A stretch of DNA of 33,477 bases from Frankia sp. AgB1.9 (GTDB taxonomy: Bacteria; Actinomycetota; Actinomycetes; Frankiales; Frankiaceae). Within the stretch, counting starts at the first letter, position 1. The number at the start of each line of letters is the position of its first letter. The position numbers and the translations under genes were made by a program. Shown piece by piece: positions 21,250-29,099 of the stretch. Location: the NCBI RefSeq assembly GCF_016786355.1, contig NZ_JADWYX010000104.1:1-33477 (forward strand). Reading direction: 5' to 3'. Under the pieces are notes generated by a model that was given only the letters and a program-made list of their open reading frames with translations, was not told where the DNA came from and did no database searches.

Positions 21250-23142
21250 ATGACCACCGACGCCGTGGCGACGGGCCCGGACGGGCACGACGCCCGCGCG
21301 GCGGCGACGCGTGACGGCCCGACAGGCGACGAGCCCACGCTGCTGGGCGTGACGGCCCTCCCCAGGACGGCCGTCGGCGCCCCGGCGGGCGACGGGCCGC
21401 TGGCCGGCCCACGCCGCCCGATGTGGGCTCGGCTGGGGACTGGCGCGCGGCGGCACTGGCTGTTCGCGATCCTGCTCGCCGTCGGCGCGGCCCTGCGGGT
21501 GCTGGTGATGTACGCCTACCGGCCGGCGTTCGAGTTCTCCGGGGACTCCTACGCGTACCTGACGCTCGCCCACCTGTCGCGGCCGGACCCGATGCGGCCC
21601 GCCGGCTACCCGCTGCTGCTGCGACTGCTCGGCGACGTGGGACTGCTCGGCGGCACGGGCCACCTCGTCTTGGTGCCGGCCGTCCAGCACGTCGCCGGGC
21701 TGGCCATCGCCGTGGCGCTGTACGCGCTGCTGGTGCGCCGCCGGGCCCACCCGGTGGTCGCGGCGCTGGCCACCGCTCCGGTGCTGCTGGACGCCTACCA
21801 GCTCGACATCGAGCACTTCGTCATGGCGGAGACGCTCTTCCTGGCGCTGCTGGTCGCTGCCCTGGTGGCGCTGCTCTGGTCGCCGCGGCCGTCGGTACTC
21901 GCGTGTGGGCTGGCCGGCGGGCTGCTCGCCGGGGCCGGGCTGGTACGGACCCTCGGTGTCGTGCTCGGCGTGCTGGCGCTGGCCTACGTGCTGGTCCGGC
22001 GGATGGGCTGGCTGCGGCTCGCGGCGTTCTCGGTGGTCCTCGCCGCGCCGCTGGCGGCCTACGCGGGCTGGTTCCACAGCTACCACGGCAGCTACACACT
22101 GACCGGGGGCGACTCCGCCTGGCTGTACGGCAGGGTCGCGCCGATCGCGGACTGCTCCAGGCTGGACCTGACGACGGAGCAGCTCGGCCTCTGCTCGCCG
22201 CACTCGCCGGCAGCCCGGCCCGGCCCGAACTACTACGTCTGGGCCGACACCAGCCCCCGGTTCCAGCTGACGGGCAGCGAGCAGCACAAGAACGCGGTGA
22301 TGGCGGACTTCGCCCACCAGGTGATCCTGCGCCAGCCGGCGGACTACGCCCGGATGGTCGCCGCCGACGTCGGGCACTACTTCCTGCCCGGCCGGAGCAC
22401 CGGCTACCGCGACTGGCCGGTCGGCTCGTGGCAGTTCCCGACCGCGGACCCGCCGTACTACTGGCACACCAGCGTGCCGCTGCTCGACCTCGACGGCGGG
22501 CACCCGGCCCGGGTGATCAACGAGCCCGCGGCCGGCTGGCTGCGCGCCTACCAGCGGTTCGCCTACACGCCAGGCCCGCTGCTCGCGGTTCTCGTCGTGC
22601 TCGCCCTCGTCGCGACCGGCCTCGGCCTCCCGCGCCCCCGCCTGTCCGGCCGGGGGCTGCGCCGGCCGTGGGCGCTGGACGGGCCGCCAGCGGTCGTCGC
22701 GACCGCGTCCTACGCCGAACCCGGGCCAGGCCCCCGGCGCGCCACCAGGCCCGCGTTGGAGGGCTTGGCGGCCCTCGGGCTCAGCGAGCCCTTCATCGCC
22801 GACCCGGCGACCACCGCCCGGACGCAGGGCGACGGCGGGCCGGCGCGGCGCGGCGACGGCCCCTCCCTCCCGTCCCGGCGGGCCGAACGGCGCGCCGCGC
22901 GCAAGCACCGCCGGGCCAACCAGGACCCGGTCGTCGCCGAGCGCCGACGGCTCAGCGCCGACTGCGCGCTGCTGGTCGCCCTGGGCGTCACGGTGCTCGT
23001 CGTCCCGTCGGCGACGGTCTGCTTCGACTACCGCTACCTGCTGCCGGTACTGGTCCTCTTTCCGCCCGCCGCGGCCCTCGCGATCCGCCAGTTCGTCCTG
23101 TCCCGGCGGCCCGACCCGCCGCCGCCCCGCCGGCTCGGCTGA
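21250..23142 (+). CDS. GT-C-type integral membrane glycosyltransferase (ArnT/PMT-like)
   Basis: This 630-residue polytopic membrane protein has a disordered N-terminal tail (1-65), then a transmembrane segment and FEFSGDSYAYLTLAHLSRP, the acidic first extracytoplasmic loop of GT-C enzymes. MRPAGYPLLLRLLG follows. Several more hydrophobic helices cover about 130-290. A long external segment (about 290-430) includes QHKNAVMADFAHQVILRQP. Such enzymes transfer sugars from polyprenyl-phosphate donors outside the membrane. Unusually, about 100 basic, low-complexity residues (about 475-575) are inserted before the last two helices. ATG 21250 has GGAGGG six bases upstream. Confidence 0.8.
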   Translation: MTTDAVATGPDGHDARAAATRDGPTGDEPTLLGVTALPRTAVGAPAGDGPLAGPRRPMWARLGTGARRHWLFAILLAVGAALRVLVMYAYRPAFEFSGDSYAYLTLAHLSRPDPMRPAGYPLLLRLLGDVGLLGGTGHLVLVPAVQHVAGLAIAVALYALLVRRRAHPVVAALATAPVLLDAYQLDIEHFVMAETLFLALLVAALVALLWSPRPSVLACGLAGGLLAGAGLVRTLGVVLGVLALAYVLVRRMGWLRLAAFSVVLAAPLAAYAGWFHSYHGSYTLTGGDSAWLYGRVAPIADCSRLDLTTEQLGLCSPHSPAARPGPNYYVWADTSPRFQLTGSEQHKNAVMADFAHQVILRQPADYARMVAADVGHYFLPGRSTGYRDWPVGSWQFPTADPPYYWHTSVPLLDLDGGHPARVINEPAAGWLRAYQRFAYTPGPLLAVLVVLALVATGLGLPRPRLSGRGLRRPWALDGPPAVVATASYAEPGPGPRRATRPALEGLAALGLSEPFIADPATTARTQGDGGPARRGDGPSLPSRRAERRAARKHRRANQDPVVAERRRLSADCALLVALGVTVLVVPSATVCFDYRYLLPVLVLFPPAAALAIRQFVLSRRPDPPPPRRLG

Positions 23143-23206
23143 CTCTCCGGCACCGACCTGACCCCGGCCGCTCCCACCCGGGCGGCTGGACGGCGCGGCG
23201 CGTGGG

Positions 23207-23650
23207 ATGACGCGGCCGGCCGCGGTGGTTGCCCCGGACATGCGTTACGGAGACGACGAGACAGTCCGCGGGATGCTGGCCGACACCCACACCTGGGCGG
23301 TCGTCGGGCTGTCGACCAACACGAGCCGGGTCGCCTACCAGATCGCGCAGTACCTGCGGGAGCACGGCAAGCGGGTGATCCCGGTGCATCCGTCGAAGCC
23401 GACGATCGCCGGCGAGCAGGGCTACGCGACGGTGACCGACATCCCGTTCCCGGTCGACGTCGTGGACGTGTTCGTCCGCTCGGAGCTCGCCGGCCCGGTG
23501 GTCGACGACGCGATCGCCGCCGGGGCCAAGGGCGTCTGGCTGCAACTGGGCGTGCGCGACGAGGCGGCGGCGGCCCGCGCCGAGCGGGCCGGCCTGCGGG
23601 TCGTCATGGACACCTGTCCCAAGATCGAGGCTCCGCTCGTCGGCTGGTAG
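23207..23650 (+). CDS. CoA-binding protein (YccU-like)
   Basis: This 147-residue Rossmann-fold protein of the CoA_binding_2 family shows WAVVGLSTNTSRVAYQIAQY, the nucleotide-binding loop, then VIPVHPSKPTIAGEQGYATV, VDVVDVFVRSEL and AKGVWLQLGV. It ends VVMDTCPKIE, whose Cys is conserved in the family. Members bind CoA and resemble the N-terminal domain of succinyl-CoA synthetase alpha; the physiological role is unclear. ATG 23207 has only a weak purine-rich stretch upstream. It lies 64 bp after the glycosyltransferase and 86 bp before a HAD gene, in the same direction. Confidence 0.92.
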   Translation: MTRPAAVVAPDMRYGDDETVRGMLADTHTWAVVGLSTNTSRVAYQIAQYLREHGKRVIPVHPSKPTIAGEQGYATVTDIPFPVDVVDVFVRSELAGPVVDDAIAAGAKGVWLQLGVRDEAAAARAERAGLRVVMDTCPKIEAPLVGW

Positions 23651-23736
23651 CCGGCTCGCCCGGCCCACGGCCCATCCGGTCCACGGGCCGCCCGGCCGTC
23701 AGCCCGCCAGGTGGGCCGAGGCGCGACGATGGAGCC

Positions 23737-24444
23737 ATGACGGCGGACGGCGTGGCGGCGGACGGCGGCGAGACGGGCGGGCGCTCCGGCGGCCCGTCCG
23801 CGGTGATCTTCGATCTCGACGGTGTGCTGATCGACTCCGAGCAGGTCTGGGATGAGATCCGCAGACGGCTGGTCGCCGAGCGCGGCGGGACCTGGCTGCC
23901 GGACAGCACCCGGGCGATGATGGGCATGTCGACGCCGGAGTGGGCCGCCTACCTGGTCGGGCTGGGCATCGGGATGACGGCCGACGAGGTGGCCGACGAG
24001 GTGCTGCGCCGGCTCGGCGAGCGGTACGGCGAGGCGCCGCCGCTCATCGACGGGGCGGTCGACGCCGTGCGGGCGCTCGCCGCCCGGCTGCCGCTGGCCG
24101 TCGCGTCGTCGTCGCCACGGGTGATCATCGAGCGGGTGCTGCGCGCCGCCGGGCTCGCCGACGCGTTCCGGACGTTCGTCTCCTCCGAGGAGGTCGCCCG
24201 GGGCAAGCCCGCGCCGGACGTCTACCTGGAGGCCGCCCGCCGGCTCGGCATCGAGGCGAGCCGGTGCGTCGCCGTGGAGGACTCGACGAACGGCGTGCGT
24301 GCCGCTGCCGCCGCCGGCATGCCGGTGGTCGTCGTCCCGAACCCGCACTTCCCGCCGTCGGCCGAGGCGGTCGCGCTCGCCGCTGTCCGGGTCGAGCACA
24401 TCGGTGATCTGACGCCGGCCACCGTCCGCGCCGCCTACGCCTAG
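23737..24444 (+). CDS. HAD-superfamily hydrolase (beta-phosphoglucomutase-like subfamily)
   Basis: The 235-residue protein has all four HAD motifs: FDLDGVLIDS with nucleophile Asp26 and acid/base Asp28, ASSS with Ser124, Lys157 in RGKPAPDVYLEAA, and EDSTNG with Glu181 and Asp182. A helical cap lies between motifs I and II, so it is subfamily IA, close to beta-phosphoglucomutases and sugar or glycolate phosphatases. Substrate cannot be told from sequence. The first 20 residues form a Gly/Asp-rich tail. It follows the CoA-binding gene in the same direction and may be co-transcribed. Confidence 0.93.
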   Translation: MTADGVAADGGETGGRSGGPSAVIFDLDGVLIDSEQVWDEIRRRLVAERGGTWLPDSTRAMMGMSTPEWAAYLVGLGIGMTADEVADEVLRRLGERYGEAPPLIDGAVDAVRALAARLPLAVASSSPRVIIERVLRAAGLADAFRTFVSSEEVARGKPAPDVYLEAARRLGIEASRCVAVEDSTNGVRAAAAAGMPVVVVPNPHFPPSAEAVALAAVRVEHIGDLTPATVRAAYA

Positions 24445-24537
24445 CGCCGGGTCCGGCGTGGGAACCCGTGCCCCGGGCAGGGTGCGGCCGCGGCCGTGCT
24501 CTCGGCCAGGACGCGGACCGAAAGGGCCTGATTCACC

Positions 24538-24612
24538 TATGATCGGCTCGTGTCTGTTCCCCCCGCCGAGGCGCGACGCGCGCCGGCACCGTTCGGAATG
24601 GCCGGGGCGTGA
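24538..24612 (+). promoter_or_regulatory. -10 box and leaderless 20-codon mini-ORF before an orphan toxin
   Basis: TATGAT (24538-24543) is followed by six bases and GTG 24550. That start opens a 20-codon ORF beginning VSVPPAEARR, whose TGA (24610-24612) overlaps the GTG of the RelE-like gene at 24609 as GTGA. The first residues resemble Phd-type antitoxin starts, so it may be the stump of a deleted antitoxin or a coupling ORF. Confidence 0.4.
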
Positions 24613-24968
24613 GCGAGAAGTTCCGGATCGTGCTCGCCCCGTCGGCGCAGAAGGACCTCGAGCGGCTGCCCGAACTGGTCGCCGTCGACGTCCGGCGGTT
24701 CCTGGACGGCGCGCTGCTCCGGGATCCGTACAAGGCCGGCCGGCCACTCGGCGAGCAGACGGCCAAGACGGCCCGCAACCACGGCGAGCAGGGCGCGACC
24801 CCGTCGTCGACGATGTTCGAGGCGACCGAGCACCACTGGCGCATCCTCTACCGGGTCGACGCGAACACCCGCACGATCCGGGTCATGGTCGTCGGCCACC
24901 GTCCCCGGGTCGTGCGCCGGCTGGCTGAGCCGGGGTCCCGGCTCCCGTTCGTCGACCGCTTCCGCTGA
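24609..24968 (+). CDS. RelE/ParE-family toxin-like protein without a full antitoxin
   Basis: This 119-residue protein has the RelE pattern FRIVLAPSAQKDLERLPELV, then RRFLDGALLRDPYKAG, and the core strand HWRILYRVDANTRTIRVMVVGHR. It is longer than the usual 85-95 residues: about 20 extra residues (EQTAKTARNHGEQGATPSST) are inserted before the core strands and about 18 form a tail. No antitoxin gene lies on either side; only a 20-codon ORF ends on its start codon. It may be a domesticated or inactive member, or be neutralised from elsewhere. Confidence 0.8.
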   Translation: MSEKFRIVLAPSAQKDLERLPELVAVDVRRFLDGALLRDPYKAGRPLGEQTAKTARNHGEQGATPSSTMFEATEHHWRILYRVDANTRTIRVMVVGHRPRVVRRLAEPGSRLPFVDRFR

Positions 24969-25021
24969 TCGGCCCGTTCCCGGCACGGACGAGGCCGGCG
25001 CCCGGGCCGCACCGGAGGTAG

Positions 25022-25066
25022 GCGAGGCCCGGAGGTCGGCACGGAGCGGCAACCCCCGGGCCTCGC
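25022..25066. terminator. Bidirectional stem-loop between the toxin-like and DUF6585 genes
   Basis: GCGAGGCCCGG (25022-25032) pairs perfectly with CCGGGCCTCGC (25056-25066) across a 23-nt loop between two convergent genes. Confidence 0.5.
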
Positions 25067-25106
25067 GTCCGCGGCCCGGCTAGCGGGCGGCGAGGGCCGG
25101 GCCCGC

Positions 25107-25925
25107 TCACGACGCCTCGCGCGTCGGCTCCAGCTGGGCCAGCGCGTGCTGCCAGCTGGGCTGGCCGACCACCCGCTCGAACAGCCAGAAGAAGACCTGG
25201 AAGTCGAGCACCTTCTTCACCGGTCTCGCCAGCAGCGTCCCGCCCGACCGAGCGGTGATGGTCAGCACGCCCTTCGTGACGTCGGCGGCGGCGATCCCGG
25301 GCCAGGTCAGGTCCCGGCCGTCGACGCTGATCCCCGCCGGGCCCAGCGTGAAGGCGCCGAAATCGACATCCTGCCCGGCGCGCAGCCAGGCGATCCTGCT
25401 CGGAAGCTGCTGGGCGGCGATCCTGCCCTCGACGTGCCGGGGAAGCTTGTCGACGTCACGCGGGGCCGCGTTGAACGTCAACGAAATCCGGCGGCCCTGC
25501 GGCAGGTGGAACACGTAGCTGCCATACATTCCGGTATAGGAGCCGTTCACATACCGCTTCGTCCAGGAACTGCCGAGATGGACGACGTCCGACCAGGCAA
25601 ACGCCCGGGGTGTTCTCCTCGTCAAGGACCGGGCGACAAGTCCGCCCTCGTGCACATAGGTCCACTCGACGGCCTTCACGCCCACCTGGATCAGGACGCC
25701 GCCGGCGCCCACGAACAGCACCCCGAGCACCGTGGCCAGCACCGTCAGGTCGGCGACGCACAATATGACGCCGAACGCGATCATGCCGACGCCCAGGACG
25801 GGCGGGACGACCGCCGACCAGCCCGGCGTGTGCCAGCTCTCCAGCCGGCCGAGGCCGCGGGCCTGCGCCGCCCGCGCCACCTCCGCCGGCGCCACCCTGT
25901 CCGCCACGGGAGCTCCCCAATCCAC
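25107..25925 (-). CDS. DUF6585-like membrane protein
   Basis: The 272-residue protein has two adjacent hydrophobic helices (about 38-85: VVPPVLGVGMIAFGVILCVADL and the following Val/Leu/Gly run), then a PH-like cytoplasmic region. The latter shows VHEGGLVARSLTRRTPRAFAW, YVFHLPQGRRISLTF and the closing LDFQVFFWLFERVV. This layout matches the DUF6585 proteins of actinobacteria as I remember them; their function is unknown. GTG 25925 is the longest reasonable start, with GTG codons seven or more residues later also possible. Confidence 0.75.
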   Translation of the reverse strand: MDWGAPVADRVAPAEVARAAQARGLGRLESWHTPGWSAVVPPVLGVGMIAFGVILCVADLTVLATVLGVLFVGAGGVLIQVGVKAVEWTYVHEGGLVARSLTRRTPRAFAWSDVVHLGSSWTKRYVNGSYTGMYGSYVFHLPQGRRISLTFNAAPRDVDKLPRHVEGRIAAQQLPSRIAWLRAGQDVDFGAFTLGPAGISVDGRDLTWPGIAAADVTKGVLTITARSGGTLLARPVKKVLDFQVFFWLFERVVGQPSWQHALAQLEPTREAS

Positions 25926-26339
25926 CCGGCCGGCCCCCCGCGAGCGGGGCCGTCACCGACCGCGCGGCCACGAAGGACCACCCGGCTTTCTGTCGGACTG
26001 GACGCTACCGGCGATTTCGCCGAATGACTTTCCCGTTTTCGGCAAAGAAGCCGTCAGAGAAAGGACAGTAAAGAACCGGTAATCGGACGGCCCGGTAAAA
26101 CGATGAGGGTCGTCAGGCGACCGAGCTCTTCGGACGGCCGAGACCCACGGCAGCCCAGACCGTCAGACGACCCGGCCCGTCAGCGGCCTCGGCCGCCTGG
26201 CGGCCTTGCCGTCAGACGGTCCAGGCTCGGCAGGCAGGCTTGGCCGTCAGGCGGCCTTGGCTGTCAGGCGGCCTTGGCTGTCAGGCGAGCCGGTCGGCTG
26301 CCGGCCGGCGCCCGCCGGCCAGTCACGAGCCGCCCGGTC
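25926..26339. other. 414-bp intergenic region with repeated CAGGC motifs
   Basis: No gene is credible. The part 25990-26100 has clearly lower GC and probably holds the DUF6585 promoter. The part 26100-26330 is dominated by variants of GTCAGGCGGCC. Confidence 0.4.
26246..26287. repeat. 17-bp tandem repeat, 2.5 copies
   Basis: GTCAGGCGGCCTTGGCT is present exactly at 26246-26262 and 26263-26279, followed by a partial copy to 26287. Degenerate relatives extend upstream to about 26160. Confidence 0.85.
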
Positions 26340-26921
26340 TCAGGCGACGTTGACGCCGAAGTCGACCGCGATGCCACGCAGGCCGGAGGCGTAGCCCTGG
26401 CCGACCGCGCGGAACTTCCACTCGCCGCCGTACCGGTACAGCTCGCCGAACAGCATCGCGGTCTCCGTCGACGCGTCCTCGGTGAGGTCGTACCGGGCGA
26501 TCTCCAGGCCCGACGCGGAGTCGCTGACGCGGATGAACGCGTCCCGCACCTGGCCGAAGGTCTGGCGCCGCACCTCGGCCTCGTAGATCGACACGGCGAA
26601 CACGACCTTCGAGGCCTGCGCGTTCAGGGTGCGCAGGTCGATGGTGATCTGCTCGTCGTCACCCCCGCCGCCGCCGACCAGGTTGTCGCCCAGATGCTGC
26701 ACGCTGCCGTCCGGGCTGATCAGGTTGTTGAAGAAGACGAAGTACTGGTCGGACAGCACGCGGCCTCGGTCGTCCAGCACGATCGCGGAGGCGTCGAGGT
26801 CATACGCCGCCCCCGACGTCTGGCGCACCTGCCAGCCCAGGCCGACGGTGACTGCGGTCAGGTTCGGTGCGGCCTTGCTCAGCGAGACGTTGCCGCCCTT
26901 GGACAAAGACACGGAGGCCAT
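26340..26921 (-). CDS. TerD-family stress protein
   Basis: This 193-residue protein is a standard TerD domain: SLSKGGNVSLSKAAPNL, the first calcium motif YDLDASAIVL (40-49), FFNNLISPDG, GDDEQITIDL and the final WKFRAVGQGY. Members bind calcium and are linked to tellurite and general stress responses. Here it stands alone, with no other ter genes nearby. ATG 26921 is the family's normal start; GTG two codons upstream is also in frame. TAGGCT eight bases before the ATG and the lack of a Shine-Dalgarno site suggest a leaderless transcript. Confidence 0.95.
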   Translation of the reverse strand: MASVSLSKGGNVSLSKAAPNLTAVTVGLGWQVRQTSGAAYDLDASAIVLDDRGRVLSDQYFVFFNNLISPDGSVQHLGDNLVGGGGGDDEQITIDLRTLNAQASKVVFAVSIYEAEVRRQTFGQVRDAFIRVSDSASGLEIARYDLTEDASTETAMLFGELYRYGGEWKFRAVGQGYASGLRGIAVDFGVNVA

Positions 26922-26929
26922 GACCACAA

Positions 26930-26935
26930 AGCCTA
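26930..26935 (-). promoter_or_regulatory. Possible -10 box of the TerD gene
   Basis: TAGGCT on the minus strand lies eight bases before ATG 26921. No consensus -35 is seen. Confidence 0.3.
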
Positions 26936-27019
26936 GTACCGGCGATACAAATCGGACCCTGGTACCCGCCTAGCGGGAGCCAACAGTTCCAGGCACTTGT
27001 CCCACTCCCCAGTAGCTGA

Positions 27020-27139
27020 TCACCGGAGCTTCCACGGTCGCGCCGGCTGGTCGGCGCCGGCGGTGGCGAGGGTGCGCCCGTCGACCGTGACCGCCACCGA
27101 CCACACGACATCGTTGTGACCCGCGAGAGGTTGGCTCAC
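27020..27139 (-). pseudogene. Terminal WD40-repeat remnant
   Basis: The last 39 codons before the stop encode one WD40 blade: PLAGHNDVVWSVAVTVDGRT then LATAGADQPARPWKL. The GH dipeptide and the W-K end are recognisable. Upstream of it the frame loses all blade periodicity, so only the end of what is normally a multi-repeat protein remains. It may be a recombination relic of a WD40 kinase or sensor gene. Confidence 0.65.
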
Positions 27140-27256
27140 CTGACGGGTCGGGGGACGATGCGGAGGCGGTCGTGGATGGCGGAATAGAACCGTCCTCACG
27201 CTCACGCTGGATGGCACGGACGATCCACGGGGAAAGAGGTCTAATCGAGTCCCGAA

Positions 27257-27286
27257 TTGACAGGCAATCATTGCCCGAGCAATAAC
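27257..27286 (+). promoter_or_regulatory. Promoter-like site with a perfect palindrome in the spacer, no gene behind it
   Basis: TTGACA (27257-27262) and AATAAC (27281-27286) are 18 nt apart. Directly after TTGACA lies the perfect palindrome GGCAAT-C-ATTGCC (27263-27275). The local sequence is much less GC-rich than the rest. No credible coding frame follows within 600 bp. Confidence 0.4.
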
Positions 27287-27420
27287 TCTCAAGGACCGAA
27301 TCTGGCGTGATCCGGCGTTCGCGTCAAAGTCGCGGCCAGTCCGCAGGGGGCGCGGCCGGCCACCGACGAAGCCGGTCCGCGGCGCGGGAAGCCTTGGGCG
27401 ACAGGGACTTGCCTTCGCAT

Positions 27421-27461
27421 GAGAGTGCCGCCTGGCTCGGGGGGTACCAGGCGGCACTCTC
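27421..27461. repeat. Perfect 15-bp inverted repeat (strong hairpin)
   Basis: GAGAGTGCCGCCTGG (27421-27435) and its exact complement (27447-27461) enclose an 11-nt loop. It lies in a gene-free region, 135 bases after the promoter-like site at 27257-27286, and could end a short transcript. Confidence 0.85.
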
Positions 27462-27717
27462 CTTGGATGGTCGCACCTCGTCCGGATCCAGACAAGCCTC
27501 GATCGGCTTTTCCAGGCTATCGGGGACGCCCCCGTCAACGTTTCCACACAGCGCACCGGAGGACCACAACATAAGGCCTGAATAGTTGACCGTTCCACGC
27601 TGGAAACCATCGGTCCGGCGCTGAAGGCCCGCCAACCGGCCTCACCCAGGCGCTCGCCAGACCCGCGAGGAGTCGCCGCCGGCCCAGCCCAGCCGGCACC
27701 GTGACCCGCCAAGGTCA

Positions 27718-27814
27718 GCCCGTCGCCTTGATCACCGTTTCGGCCCTCTGGTGGTCGTTGCCGGGCCCGTTTCGTAGCCACCAGGAGGCGAAAGCGGCGA
27801 TCAAGGCGACGGGC
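27718..27814. repeat. 97-bp palindromic repeat element, copy 2
   Basis: Outer arms GCCCGTCGCCTTGATC (27718-27733) and the complement (27799-27814) match over 16 bp; the inner arms continue with mismatches to CTGGTGG/CCACCAG. The core CCGTTTCGGCCCTCTGG (27735-27751) is identical to that at 12754-12770. It has no ORF and resembles a small palindromic mobile or MITE-like element. Confidence 0.85.
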
Positions 27815-27893
27815 GAACGTCGGTGGGTCGCGGCGCTAGCCGCAGCTACGGTTCGGTCGAGCCGGCCGGGTGATCGGGAGGCCTGCAGCCCGG

Positions 27894-29099
27894 CTAACAG
27901 GCCGCGACGGTGAACGAGCCCTGCTGGGAGGCGGTCCGGCTGTTCAGGTCCTTGACGGTGATGGTGTAGCCCAGGGTGCCGGCGGGCGCCGGGCCGAGTG
28001 ACGCGGTCCAGGTGGACTGGTCGTCGGTCGACGTGGCGAGCTGGAGGCTGAGCGTCGTCGTGCCGTCGGCGGTGGTGACCGTGACGGTTCCCCCGGCCAT
28101 GCCGATCGCGTCCTGGACCTGCACCGTCAGCGGACCGGTGGCGGGCGCCTGGTCGGTGGCGCAGGCCTGCGGACGCAGCGCGGGCGGGGTCACGGAGAGG
28201 ATCTTCGGGCCGGCGGTGACCGCGCCGGTGACCTGGATGGTGCCGCCGCCGCTGCCCGTCGCGACCGTCACGCTGATCGGGACGCTGATCTGACCCACCG
28301 GGGCCGCCGACCGGTCCAGGGTGATCACCAGCTCGGTCCGGAAACCGGGGTCGAGGTGGGTGGTCCGCGGGACCGCCGTGAGCCAGGACGGGAGGCCGCC
28401 GCCGATCCGGACATCGACGGCCGTGGTGCCCGTGGCGGTCAGGTCGACGCTGTCGGTCGAGTCGACGGACCCGAGATCGACGCTGGTCCGGCCGAGGGTG
28501 AGCACCGGGCCGGCGGGGCGCGGGCCCGGTTGGGTGACCTTGACGGCCGCGCTGGGCGGTGACGTCGGCGGCGGTGGCGCGGACGACAGCTGGCCGGGGA
28601 GGACCTCCTGGACCCCTGGGGCCGGACTGGCGACGCCGCCGGTCTCACCGGCCGGGGCCCCGCCCTGCGCCGGCGACGGCGCCACGACGGCGACCGGGTT
28701 GCTGGCGCCCGGCTGGCGGCCCGTCGAGCCGGAGCTCGCGGTGTCGGCGCGCCCGCCGTGGCCGCCCCGGCTGACCAGCGCGAAGCCGAGGATCCCGACG
28801 ACGACGCCGAGGGCCACCAGGCAGCCGACGACGATCCGGCCCCACCGGATCGGCAGGATCCGGCCCGAGCGCCCCCAGGGTGACCGGTGCCGCCCGGGCG
28901 CCGGATCCGACCCGGGGTCGGAGCGCATCGCGAGTGGCACCGAGTGCGGGCCGGTCCGTGCGCCCATCGCGCGGACGCCCTCCGTACCGAACCTTCCGCC
29001 CGGATCGGTCCGGCTCGTCGGACTGTCACTGCCAACGGCGTTGCCGCGCCGGTTGAGGCCCCCGACGCGCTGCCGCTCCCCCGCCGATCGTTGCTCCAT
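27894..29099 (-). CDS. Membrane-anchored extracytoplasmic protein with Ig-like (BACON-like) domains
   Basis: The 401-residue protein has a charged N-terminal region, one transmembrane helix (IVVGCLVALGVVVGILGFAL) and a Pro/Ala/Ser-rich spacer. Two beta-rich domains follow. The first starts LTLGRTSVDLGSVDSTDSVD and contains GGLPSWLTAVPRTTHLDPG, similar to BACON/Ig-like modules. The second (ILSVTPPALRPQACATDQAP to the end) has two cysteines, in PQAC and the terminal AAC, that may pair. No enzyme motif is seen; a surface-binding role is plausible. ATG 29099 has TAGGGT eight bases upstream (leaderless). ATG 28967 with GGAGGG ten bases upstream is an alternative start. Confidence 0.75.
   Translation of the reverse strand: MEQRSAGERQRVGGLNRRGNAVGSDSPTSRTDPGGRFGTEGVRAMGARTGPHSVPLAMRSDPGSDPAPGRHRSPWGRSGRILPIRWGRIVVGCLVALGVVVGILGFALVSRGGHGGRADTASSGSTGRQPGASNPVAVVAPSPAQGGAPAGETGGVASPAPGVQEVLPGQLSSAPPPPTSPPSAAVKVTQPGPRPAGPVLTLGRTSVDLGSVDSTDSVDLTATGTTAVDVRIGGGLPSWLTAVPRTTHLDPGFRTELVITLDRSAAPVGQISVPISVTVATGSGGGTIQVTGAVTAGPKILSVTPPALRPQACATDQAPATGPLTVQVQDAIGMAGGTVTVTTADGTTTLSLQLATSTDDQSTWTASLGPAPAGTLGYTITVKDLNSRTASQQGSFTVAAC

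Noticed and set aside
20698..23241. 847-codon minus-strand ORF opposite the GT-C glycosyltransferase
   Set aside because: Composition is Arg/Gly/Gln/His-rich without any domain, and it is the complement of high-GC3 codons; long antisense open frames are expected at this GC content.
27307..27585. 92-codon plus-strand ORF across the 27421-27461 hairpin
   Set aside because: It reads through a perfect inverted repeat, has no ribosome-binding site and shows no coding bias, so a non-coding explanation is better.
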